Origin: Clostridia bacterium
GTDB taxonomy: Bacteria; Bacillota; Clostridia; UMGS1810
Length of the DNA stretch: 5,523 nucleotides
Reading direction: 5' to 3'
Assembly: GCA_017503945.1 (NCBI GenBank)
Contig: JAFVSB010000084.1
Coordinates: forward strand, 1 to 5,523
Both the position numbers and the translations under genes were made by a program. Shown here one piece after another: positions 1 to 5,523 of the stretch. How positions within the stretch are numbered: position 1 is the first letter of the stretch; each line of letters begins with the position of its first letter. The notes beneath the pieces are model-generated. The model was not told where the DNA came from. It searched no databases and saw nothing but the letters and a program-made list of their open reading frames with translations.

Positions 1-1898
1 AATTTGATGTTATTGTGAAAGGTTCACTCAAGGTTCAAGTTGGAAATCATGTGGATGTGCTCCATGAAGGTGATTCTATTTTCTACAACAGTCTTATCCC
101 CCACGGCATGGTTGCTGTATCGGAGGGTGGATGCGAATTTCATGCAGTTGTATTAAATCCGCACGACGGAACGGTTAGCGAAGAATACCCCGAAGCTCCG
201 ATGATTGCCGCAAAAGCTGCTGCTGAAAAGAAAAAATCAGAAACAGTTGCAGATAAATTTATCGAATCATCTTATGATGAAAACGGTGTATTCAACGGCA
301 TTAAATTCAAAAATGCAGATAACTTTAACTTCGCATTTGACTGTGTGGATGCTATAGCCAAAAAGAATCCCGAAAAGCTTGCGATGATGTGGGTTGCAAA
401 TGATAAGACCGACAGACGCTTTACTTTCAGTGATATGAAAAAGTATTCTGCTAAGACTGCAAACTACTTTGAATCTCTCGGCATCAAAAAGGGCGATACA
501 GTAATGCTCGTGTTAAAGCGCCATTATCAGTTCTGGTTCTGCATGCTGGCACTTCATAAAATAGGTGCTATTGCGATTCCCGCAACAAATCAGCTTGTAG
601 AACACGATTTTGAATACAGATACAAAGCTGCCAAAGTGAAAGCTATTGTATGCACTGCTGACGGGGATGTGTCAACCGAGGCTGAAAAGGCTGCAGCAAA
701 TTACCCTGATATGGTTAAGATTTTGGTTGGCGGCGAAAAAGAAGGCTGGCACAATTTCAATGTTGAAATGGAGCGCTTCAGCACACACTACTTCCGCACC
801 GAAAACACCCCCTGCGGAAATGACCCCATGCTCATGCTCTTTACATCAGGCACAACAGGTTATCCGAGAATCGCAACACACTCATACAAATTTGCTCTCG
901 GACATTATCCTACTGCAAAGCATTGGCACAATGTGAATCCTGACGGACTTCACTTTACAATCTCCGATACAGGCTGGGGCAAGGCTCTTTGGGGTAAGCT
1001 CTACGGTCAGTGGCTCTGCGAAGCAGCACAATTCACATATGACTTTGACAGATTCCATTCGGAAGACATCTTACCAATGTTTGCCAAATACCACATCACA
1101 ACATTTTGTGCGCCCCCTACTATGTATCGTTTCTTCATAAAAGAAGATTTGTCAAAATATGACCTTTCTTCTATTGAATATGCTACAACTGCAGGCGAAG
1201 CATTAAACCCTGAAGTGTTCAATCAGTTTAAAAAAGCAACAGGCCTCACCATAATGGAAGGTTTCGGTCAGACAGAAACAACACTCTCTATCGCAAACTT
1301 TGTCGGTTCAACACCGAAAATCGGCTCTATGGGAAGACCGAGTCCTTTATATGATGTTGTTGTCCTTGACCCTGACGGAAATGTTTGTAAAACCGGTGAT
1401 ACAGGCGAAATCTGTATCAGAGTTAAGGATGATATTCCTTGCGGACTCTTTATCGGTTATTACCTTGATGAAGAAAAAACAAACGAGGTATGGCACGACG
1501 GATATTATCACACAGGTGACCAGGCCACAATGGATGTAGACGGCTACCTTTGGTATGTGGGCAGAATTGATGATGTTATTAAATCATCAGGCTACCGTAT
1601 AGGACCATTTGAAATCGAGAGTGTTATCATGGAGCTTCCGTATGTGCTTGAATGTGCAATCACACCAGTTCCTGATGAAGTGCGCGGTCAGATTGTAAAG
1701 GCTACCATCGTGCTGGTTAAAGGCACTCAAGGCAGCGACGAACTGAAAAAAGATATTCAGGAATATGTTAAAACGCATACTGCTCCTTACAAATATCCGA
1801 GAATTGTTGAGTTTGTAGATGAACTTCCTAAAACAATAAGCGGCAAAGTAAGACGAGTTGAAATCCGTAAAAATGATATGGAGAAACTCGGCAAGTAA
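1..1898 (+). CDS. Cupin-AMP-forming acyl-CoA synthetase fusion, 5' end outside window
   Basis: Likely activates a short/medium-chain or aromatic carboxylic acid to its acyl-CoA via an acyl-adenylate, in the cytoplasm. The reading frame is open to the left edge (first full codon at base 3), so the GTG at 15 is an internal valine, not the start. Bases 3-170 encode the end of a cupin barrel (GSLKVQV, HEGDSIFYNS, PHG). A Lys/Ala-rich linker follows, then a full adenylating enzyme: TSGTTGYPR phosphate loop (843-869), SDTGWGKA (about 963-986), GFGQTETT (1260-1283), YHTGD (1506-1520), GRIDD hinge (1560-1574), GYRIGPFEIE (about 1590-1619) and the PKTISGK catalytic lysine (1845-1847). The TTGYP, GWGK and YGQWL wording fits the medium-chain acyl-CoA synthetase (ACSM/MACS) branch. 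The usual Lys ending the phosphate loop is Arg. Cupins in this position commonly follow an XRE-type HTH domain, so one may lie upstream of the window (inference). Probably co-transcribed with the ACT-MBL gene 33 bases downstream. Substrate unknown. Confidence 0.9.
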   Translation, partial: FDVIVKGSLKVQVGNHVDVLHEGDSIFYNSLIPHGMVAVSEGGCEFHAVVLNPHDGTVSEEYPEAPMIAAKAAAEKKKSETVADKFIESSYDENGVFNGIKFKNADNFNFAFDCVDAIAKKNPEKLAMMWVANDKTDRRFTFSDMKKYSAKTANYFESLGIKKGDTVMLVLKRHYQFWFCMLALHKIGAIAIPATNQLVEHDFEYRYKAAKVKAIVCTADGDVSTEAEKAAANYPDMVKILVGGEKEGWHNFNVEMERFSTHYFRTENTPCGNDPMLMLFTSGTTGYPRIATHSYKFALGHYPTAKHWHNVNPDGLHFTISDTGWGKALWGKLYGQWLCEAAQFTYDFDRFHSEDILPMFAKYHITTFCAPPTMYRFFIKEDLSKYDLSSIEYATTAGEALNPEVFNQFKKATGLTIMEGFGQTETTLSIANFVGSTPKIGSMGRPSPLYDVVVLDPDGNVCKTGDTGEICIRVKDDIPCGLFIGYYLDEEKTNEVWHDGYYHTGDQATMDVDGYLWYVGRIDDVIKSSGYRIGPFEIESVIMELPYVLECAITPVPDEVRGQIVKATIVLVKGTQGSDELKKDIQEYVKTHTAPYKYPRIVEFVDELPKTISGKVRRVEIRKNDMEKLGK

Positions 1899-1919
1899 TT
1901 CTATACAAAACATATAAAC

Positions 1920-1926
1920 GAGGTGA
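1920..1926 (+). promoter_or_regulatory. Ribosome binding site setting the GTG start of the ACT-MBL gene
   Basis: GAGGTGA is a strong anti-Shine-Dalgarno match. It overlaps an in-frame GTG at 1923, which therefore cannot be the start. The next in-frame GTG, at 1932, lies 5 bases after the motif, a normal spacing. The ATG at 1930 is out of frame and is followed immediately by TGA. Confidence 0.8.
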
Positions 1927-1931
1927 TTTAT

Positions 1932-3368
1932 GTGAAAAAGACCTATGTGACATCTATGCCTAATCATATCGGAGCATTCTTGAAAGCAAGTAAATGTTTT
2001 TCTGCGTTAGGAATAAACATTACCCGCGTAAGTTACAATAAAGCGGTTGATTCACACACCTTGTTTATTGATGCAGAAGGCACAAAGGAACAGTTAAAGA
2101 AAGCAGATATCGAGCTTGAAAAAATCGGCTATCTGCAAACGGGTGCAAACAAAACAAGCGTTGTCTTGATAGAATTCTGTCTCTCCGATGTTCCGGGAAG
2201 TGTTACAAATGTACTTGAACTCATAAGTGAATTCAACTTTAACATCTCCTACATCAGTTCGCAGGAGAATGGAACAGATTATCAATATTTCAAAATGGGC
2301 TTGTATGTTGATGATTTCGATAAAATTTCGGAATTTTTGAAAGAAGCCGAGAAGCTTTGCAAGGTTCGTGTGATAGATTATAACAGCTCTGAAAAGGTTT
2401 ATGATAACAGTATTTTCTATAATACTTATGTTCTAGGTCTGGCACAGACAATGGGACTTTCAGAAGAAGTGAGTCGTGAGCTTTTGGTGCATGTCAACCT
2501 TGCAATGCAAACCTTGGATGAACAAGGATCATCGCCTTACCGCACATTTGACAGCATCAGCAAGTTTGCAGAGCTTTTAGGTGCTTCAAAAGGCAAGAAC
2601 TTTAATCCCCGTATAAGCACTCATAAGGTAACTGATAATACGGAAATCACTCTTGTTGAGCCTCCTTGCGGAAGTAATACAATCATCATAAAAAGCAATG
2701 ATAAGGTTTTATTTGTTGATAGCGGATATGCTTGCTATACTGAGGAAATGCTTGAAGTATTCAGAAGAATACTTCCTGAGTTTGATACTATGGAAAAGAC
2801 AATCCTTGTAACTCATGCGGATGTTGACCATTGTGGACTTTTGCCGATGTTTGATAGGGTGATTGCAAGTACAAAGACTGCAAAGTGCCTTACCAATGAA
2901 TACGAAGGAAAGAATGGTTACAGAGAATCAAATCCGCTCCACAAGCCGTATATAAATATTTGTAAAATTCTTACATCATACAAAGCGGTGAATTCTGACA
3001 AGATAACGGCTATGTGGAATGATGTGGAAAAGCTTACCGAGCCGCTCACACAGATTGGTTTCTTTGACTTTGAAGAATTACATTTTGAGGTGTACGAAGG
3101 CAAAGGCGGTCATCTGCCCGGCGAGATTGTGCTGATAGATTATTCGAAGCATATTGCAATCACAGGCGATATTTATATCAATACACACGGATTAACTGCA
3201 GAACAGGCAGAATACAATCAGTATGCACCGATACTTATGACTTCTGTTGATACTGACTCAAAACTGTGTTTGGAAGAGAGAAAAGCAATCATGCAAAGAC
3301 TTGGTGTTGGCAAATGGCAAATCTTTGGTGCACATGGGTTTAACAAAGATTATTCTGTTAATTCATAA
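1932..3368 (+). CDS. ACT-ACT-metallo-beta-lactamase fold protein
   Basis: A 478-residue cytoplasmic protein with no signal peptide or membrane segment. Residues about 3-70 and 76-150 are two ACT-like domains, each with the ligand-site glycine after the first strand (NHIG, Gly14; DVPGS, Gly89) followed by a helix and an 'INIT/NISYISS' strand. ACT pairs usually bind amino acids or similar small molecules and control an attached enzyme. Residues about 150-225 form a mostly helical linker I do not recognise. From about 225 on is an MBL-fold domain: FVDSG (Asp263), THADVDHCG (His295, Asp297, Asp299, His300), GGHLPGE (His394), TGD (Asp413) and GAHGF (His468). The full metal-ligand set is present, but the normal second His of HxHxDH is Asp. 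The GHxPG motif favours a hydrolase (thioesterase or glyoxalase II-like), and an acyl-CoA or related thioester made by the upstream ligase is a possible substrate (inference). The start was chosen from the Shine-Dalgarno spacing. The domain calls are fairly secure; the function is open. Confidence 0.87.
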   Translation: MKKTYVTSMPNHIGAFLKASKCFSALGINITRVSYNKAVDSHTLFIDAEGTKEQLKKADIELEKIGYLQTGANKTSVVLIEFCLSDVPGSVTNVLELISEFNFNISYISSQENGTDYQYFKMGLYVDDFDKISEFLKEAEKLCKVRVIDYNSSEKVYDNSIFYNTYVLGLAQTMGLSEEVSRELLVHVNLAMQTLDEQGSSPYRTFDSISKFAELLGASKGKNFNPRISTHKVTDNTEITLVEPPCGSNTIIIKSNDKVLFVDSGYACYTEEMLEVFRRILPEFDTMEKTILVTHADVDHCGLLPMFDRVIASTKTAKCLTNEYEGKNGYRESNPLHKPYINICKILTSYKAVNSDKITAMWNDVEKLTEPLTQIGFFDFEELHFEVYEGKGGHLPGEIVLIDYSKHIAITGDIYINTHGLTAEQAEYNQYAPILMTSVDTDSKLCLEERKAIMQRLGVGKWQIFGAHGFNKDYSVNS

Positions 3369-3384
3369 GTAATACCATTTAAAC

Positions 3385-3417
3385 AAGGGCATGTCTCTAA
3401 AACTGAGGTATGCCCTT
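3385..3417 (+). terminator. Hairpin terminator after the ligase/ACT-MBL cassette
   Basis: A 13-pair stem (3385-3397 with 3405-3417, two G-T wobbles) has a 7-base TAAAACT loop and an outer AAGGGCAT/ATGCCCTT arm. It starts 16 bases after the stop codon. The downstream T tract is poor (TTT then AACGG), so intrinsic termination may be weak. The other strand has a moderately T-rich tail, but no gene converges from the right. Confidence 0.6.
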
Positions 3418-3523
3418 TAACGGTAATCTCATTTTGAAAATTTATTATCCTTTATACATTCAATTAATGTGTGATATTTAAGAGAAAAAAATTCATAAAA
3501 TATATTCAAAACACTCAGAATAA

Positions 3524-3552
3524 TTGACTATTTGCAGGTATTATGATATAAT
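3524..3552 (+). promoter_or_regulatory. Sigma-A promoter with extended -10, for ychF
   Basis: TTGACT (-35, 3524-3529) is separated by exactly 17 bases from a perfect TATAAT (-10, 3547-3552), which is preceded by the TGn extension at 3544-3546. The predicted transcription start is near 3559, giving a leader of about 90 bases before the ychF ATG. It lies beyond the upstream terminator, so ychF should be transcribed independently and strongly. Confidence 0.85.
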
Positions 3553-3582
3553 AATTCGGTATGAAATATGGAAATGATCAAA

Positions 3583-3628
3583 TTCAAAGGTGTCGGATTG
3601 GCATCAAGCCAGGCTTGAGACCTTTGAA
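3583..3628 (+). promoter_or_regulatory. Long imperfect hairpin in the ychF leader
   Basis: The arms TTCAAAGGTGTC (3583-3594) and GAGACCTTTGAA (3617-3628) pair at 11 of 12 positions (one G-G mismatch). Inside, TGGC (3599-3602) pairs with GCCA (3608-3611) around an ATCAA loop. The structure ends 5 bases before the ychF ribosome binding site and has no U tract, so it is not an intrinsic terminator. A 13-base perfect dyad, CAAGCCAGGCTTG (3605-3617), overlaps one arm and could be an alternative fold or a protein site. The function is unknown; translational control or mRNA stabilisation are possibilities. Confidence 0.5.
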
Positions 3629-3649
3629 AATAAAGGAGATTTGAAACAA

Positions 3650-4750
3650 ATGAAATTAGGTATAGTAGGTTTGCCAAATGTGGGCAAAAGTACACTTTTT
3701 AACGCTATCACTCAGGCGGGAGCCGAGGCTGCAAACTATCCGTTTTGCACCATTGAGCCCAATGTGGGCATTGTGACCGTGCCTGATGAAAGAATAGACA
3801 AGCTTGCCGAAATGTATGATCCTGACAAAATCACCTATGCAACAGTGGAATTTGTGGATATTGCAGGTCTTGTTAAAGGTGCGAGCCGCGGCGAAGGTCT
3901 TGGAAACAAATTCCTTTCGCATATAAGAGAGGTTGACGCTATTGTTCATGTGGTAAGGTGCTTTGAAGATGCCAACATAGTTCATGTTGACGGCTGCATC
4001 GGTCCGAAGCGTGACATTGAAACCATCAACATGGAGCTTATTTTTGCTGATATGGAAATGGTGGAAAAAAGAATTGACCGTACCAAAAAGGCAATGAAGG
4101 GCGGCGACAAGAAATTCCAAAAAGAGCTCAGCATGCTTGAGAGAATCTATCAGACTCTCGAAGAAGGCAAATGCGTGAGAACAATGGAATTTGACAAAGA
4201 AGAAGAGGAGCTTCTCAAAGAGGTTGCACTTCTTACCAAAAAACCTGTTATTTATGCTGCAAATGTGTCTGACGAGGATTTTGCAAACGGAATTGATGAC
4301 AATCAATTTATCAAAGAGTTAAGCATAATAGCAGCTGAAGAAGGCAGCGAGGTGCTCCCTATTTGTGCAAGACTTGAAGAAGAAATAATAGAGCTTGATG
4401 ACGAAGAAGAAAGAAAAGCATTCCTTGAAGACCTCGGCATAGAAGAATCGGGTCTTAACAGACTTATCAAAAAAAGCTATAGTCTGCTTGGACTCATAAG
4501 CTACCTCACAGCAGGTAAACCAGAGGTAAGAGCGTGGACAATACGCAAAGGCACAAAAGCTCCTCAGGCTGCAGGAAAAATCCACACCGATTTTGAAAAA
4601 GGCTTCATAAGAGCCGAGGTTGTGGCATATAATGACCTGATGGAATGCGGTACATATGCAGCCGCAAGAGAAAAAGGCCTTGTGAGACTTGAAGGCAAAG
4701 AATATGTGATGAATGATGGTGACATCGTTTTATTCAGATTCAATGTGTGA
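3650..4750 (+). CDS. ychF: Redox/ribosome-associated P-loop ATPase YchF (OLA1 family)
   Basis: A 366-residue cytoplasmic protein, close to the roughly 363 residues of E. coli YchF. It belongs to the Obg-related P-loop NTPases, binds ribosomes, and in characterised members hydrolyses ATP in preference to GTP; links to stress and oxidative responses are reported for the family. Visible motifs are the G1 loop GLPNVGKST (residues 7-15), G3 DIAGL (Asp70) followed by the family hallmark KGASRGEGLGNKF, and a G4 of NVSD (Asn205-Asp208) in place of the guanine-specific NKxD, fitting relaxed or ATP specificity. The middle (about 130-200) is the charged coiled-coil insertion, and about 281-366 is the C-terminal TGS domain ending DGDIVLFRF. 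ATG 3650 gives the canonical MKLGIVG beginning, with AGGAG at 3634-3638 eleven bases upstream. The frame stays open upstream to a GTG at 3590, but that extension lies in the leader hairpin and is not family-like. It has its own promoter at 3524-3552. Confidence 0.97.
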   Translation: MKLGIVGLPNVGKSTLFNAITQAGAEAANYPFCTIEPNVGIVTVPDERIDKLAEMYDPDKITYATVEFVDIAGLVKGASRGEGLGNKFLSHIREVDAIVHVVRCFEDANIVHVDGCIGPKRDIETINMELIFADMEMVEKRIDRTKKAMKGGDKKFQKELSMLERIYQTLEEGKCVRTMEFDKEEEELLKEVALLTKKPVIYAANVSDEDFANGIDDNQFIKELSIIAAEEGSEVLPICARLEEEIIELDDEEERKAFLEDLGIEESGLNRLIKKSYSLLGLISYLTAGKPEVRAWTIRKGTKAPQAAGKIHTDFEKGFIRAEVVAYNDLMECGTYAAAREKGLVRLEGKEYVMNDGDIVLFRFNV

Positions 4751-4754
4751 TATG

Positions 4755-4776
4755 TGCATTTTGCCAAAAAAATGCA
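4755..4776 (+). terminator. Weak AT-rich hairpin after ychF, possible terminator
   Basis: TGCATTTT (4755-4762) pairs with AAAATGCA (4769-4776) around a 6-base loop, starting 4 bases after the ychF stop codon. The stem has only two G-C pairs and no T run follows directly; the nearest T run, at 4814-4820, is too far away. It is the only obvious candidate for ending the ychF transcript. Confidence 0.3.
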
Positions 4777-4809
4777 ATAAATCCATTGAAAATTCAGGTT
4801 ATTTTGTTA

Positions 4810-4838
4810 TTGATTTTTTTGTTCAAAAATTTTATCAT
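4810..4838 (+). promoter_or_regulatory. Likely sigma-A promoter of groES-groEL
   Basis: TTGATT (-35, 4810-4815), a 17-base spacer and TATCAT (-10, 4833-4838) predict a start near 4845, which puts the CIRCE operator at the very beginning of the transcript, as is usual for Gram-positive groE operons. An alternative is TTGTTC (4819-4824) with TATAAA (4844-4849), but its 19-base spacer is less favourable. Confidence 0.55.
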
Positions 4839-4849
4839 ATTAGTATAAA

Positions 4850-4876
4850 TTAGCACTCTGGCCAAAAGAGTGCTAA
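4850..4876 (+). promoter_or_regulatory. CIRCE element, HrcA operator
   Basis: This is a perfect match to the CIRCE consensus: TTAGCACTC (4850-4858), a 9-base spacer, then GAGTGCTAA (4868-4876). HrcA binds this inverted repeat and represses chaperone genes until heat or misfolded protein titrates GroEL away from HrcA. It lies 55 bases upstream of groES. The hrcA gene itself is not in the window. Confidence 0.98.
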
Positions 4877-4931
4877 TTCTACAAAATTATATCTTATTCC
4901 CTATTCGGGTAAATATCAGGAGGTAGTAAAA

Positions 4932-5216
4932 ATGACAATCAAACCCTTGGCAGACAGAGTCGTTATACAAATGACTGAAAGCGAAGAAACCACAAAAAGC
5001 GGCATTGTGCTCCCAGGCAGTGCTCAGGAAAAACCCCAGGTTGCTGTGGTAACAGCAGTAGGCCCCGGCGGCGTGGTTGACGGTAAAGAAATTGTGATGG
5101 AAGTTAAGGTTGGCGACAAGGTGCTCATCAGCCAATATGCCGGCACAAAGGTTAAGCTTGACGGCGTTGAAAACATCATTGTAAGACAGGGCGACATTCT
5201 CGCTGTTGTAGAATAA
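4932..5216 (+). CDS. groES: Co-chaperonin GroES (Hsp10)
   Basis: A 94-residue protein, of normal length for the family. It forms the heptameric lid that caps the GroEL cavity during ATP-driven folding in the cytoplasm. It begins MTIKPLADRVVI, the typical first strand, followed by the mobile loop around residues 16-33 with the GroEL-contacting GIVLP, then the VGDKVLISQYAGTKVK core strands and a C-terminal RQGDILAVVE. AGGAGG at 4918-4923 lies 8 bases before the ATG. It is the first gene of the operon, 24 bases before groEL, under the CIRCE operator at 4850-4876, so heat-shock control through HrcA is expected. Nothing is odd in the sequence. Confidence 0.98.
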   Translation: MTIKPLADRVVIQMTESEETTKSGIVLPGSAQEKPQVAVVTAVGPGGVVDGKEIVMEVKVGDKVLISQYAGTKVKLDGVENIIVRQGDILAVVE

Positions 5217-5240
5217 TATTAATCTTGGAGGTAAATTGAC

Positions 5241-5523
5241 ATGGCTAAAAAAGTATTATTTGGCGAAGAAGCAAGAAGAGCACTCCAGGCAGGTGTGGAT
5301 CAGCTTGCAGACGCCGTTAAAATCACTCTCGGACCCAAAGGCAGAAATGTGGTGCTCGACAAAAAGTTTGGCTCTCCCCTCATCACAAATGACGGCGTGA
5401 CCATTGCAAAAGAAATCGAGCTTGAAGATGCTTTTGAAAACATGGGTGCACAGCTTGTAAAAGAAGTTGCTACAAAAACAAACGATGTGGCAGGTGACGG
5501 TACCACAACCGCTACCCTTCTTG
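5241..5523 (+). CDS. groEL: Chaperonin GroEL (Hsp60), 3' end outside window
   Basis: The first 94 codons of the tetradecameric ATP-dependent folding chamber subunit; full-length proteins are about 540 residues. The visible part covers the N-terminal equatorial domain: MAKKVLFGEEAR start, VKITLGPKGRNVVLDK, the NDGVTIA nucleotide loop (Asp51, equivalent to E. coli Asp52) and the GDGTTTA phosphate-binding motif with the catalytic-site Asp86 (E. coli Asp87). GGAGG at 5227-5231 lies 9 bases before the ATG. The frame is open to the right edge, so the gene is cut by the window, not broken. It is co-transcribed with groES and shares its CIRCE control. The gut Clostridia-like sequence is the best taxonomic marker in the window. 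Confidence 0.98.
   Translation, partial: MAKKVLFGEEARRALQAGVDQLADAVKITLGPKGRNVVLDKKFGSPLITNDGVTIAKEIELEDAFENMGAQLVKEVATKTNDVAGDGTTTATLL

Noticed and set aside
15..17. GTG as the start of the ligase gene
   Set aside because: The frame continues open to the window edge and the upstream codons (FDVI) extend the same cupin strand. There is no ribosome binding site.
1923..1931. Earlier GTG start for the ACT-MBL gene
   Set aside because: It lies inside the GAGGTGA ribosome binding site; GTG 1932 has correct spacing.
1587..1967. 126-codon open frame on the minus strand
   Set aside because: It is antisense to the ligase C-terminal region, which carries strong motifs on the plus strand; no family resemblance.
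3434..3460. Possible second promoter (TTGAAA ... TATACA) upstream of ychF
   Set aside because: The spacer is only 13-15 bases. The 3524-3552 promoter is far better, and AT-rich DNA gives such matches by chance.
3590..3649. 20-codon N-terminal extension of YchF from GTG 3590
   Set aside because: It has no ribosome binding site and falls within the leader hairpin, while MKLGIVG at 3650 is the conserved family start with AGGAG upstream.
3656..4306. 216-codon open frame on the minus strand
   Set aside because: It is fully antisense to ychF, its Phe/His/Cys-rich composition is typical of a shadow frame, it has no recognisable domain, and no promoter was noted.
5300..5506. 68-codon minus-strand open frame at the right end
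   Set aside because: It is antisense to groEL, whose plus-strand reading is unmistakable.

Overview
The window looks like chromosomal DNA from a low-GC Gram-positive anaerobe, probably a gut-type Clostridia (Oscillospiraceae/Ruminococcaceae-like). The evidence is the AT-rich sequence, strong AGGAGG-type ribosome binding sites, consensus sigma-A promoters, a perfect CIRCE element upstream of groES-groEL, and Clostridia-like GroES, GroEL and YchF proteins. Family and taxon calls were made by eye, without a search.

All five genes are on the + strand, in three blocks. (1) Bases 1-3368 hold a two-gene cassette. The first gene is 5'-truncated by the window edge and encodes the end of a cupin domain fused to a complete AMP-forming acyl-CoA synthetase of the medium-chain/acetate type. 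After a 33-base gap comes a GTG-started gene for an unusual protein with two N-terminal ACT domains, a helical linker and a C-terminal metallo-beta-lactamase (MBL) fold domain. A hairpin at 3385-3417 closes the block. (2) Bases 3524-4750 hold ychF, the universal Obg-related P-loop ATPase/GTPase. It has its own extended -10 promoter and a leader of about 90 bases dominated by a long imperfect hairpin. (3) From about 4810 to the right edge lies the groES-groEL chaperonin operon, with a promoter and CIRCE operator (HrcA target) in front and groEL cut by the window end.

Blocks 2 and 3 are ordinary housekeeping genes. The accessory-looking part is block 1. A CoA ligase fused to a small-molecule-binding cupin is probably co-transcribed with a hydrolase-fold enzyme carrying amino-acid-sensor ACT domains. 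The MBL metal motif is HxDxDH rather than the usual HxHxDH. Together these suggest a ligand-controlled pair acting on an organic acid and its CoA thioester, but the substrate cannot be read from the sequence.

No tRNA, rRNA, CRISPR array, insertion sequence or attachment site was seen. The longest gene-free stretches are 3369-3649 and 4751-4931. Apart from the hairpins, promoters and CIRCE listed, the remainder (notably 3418-3523) is AT-rich sequence in which I see nothing.
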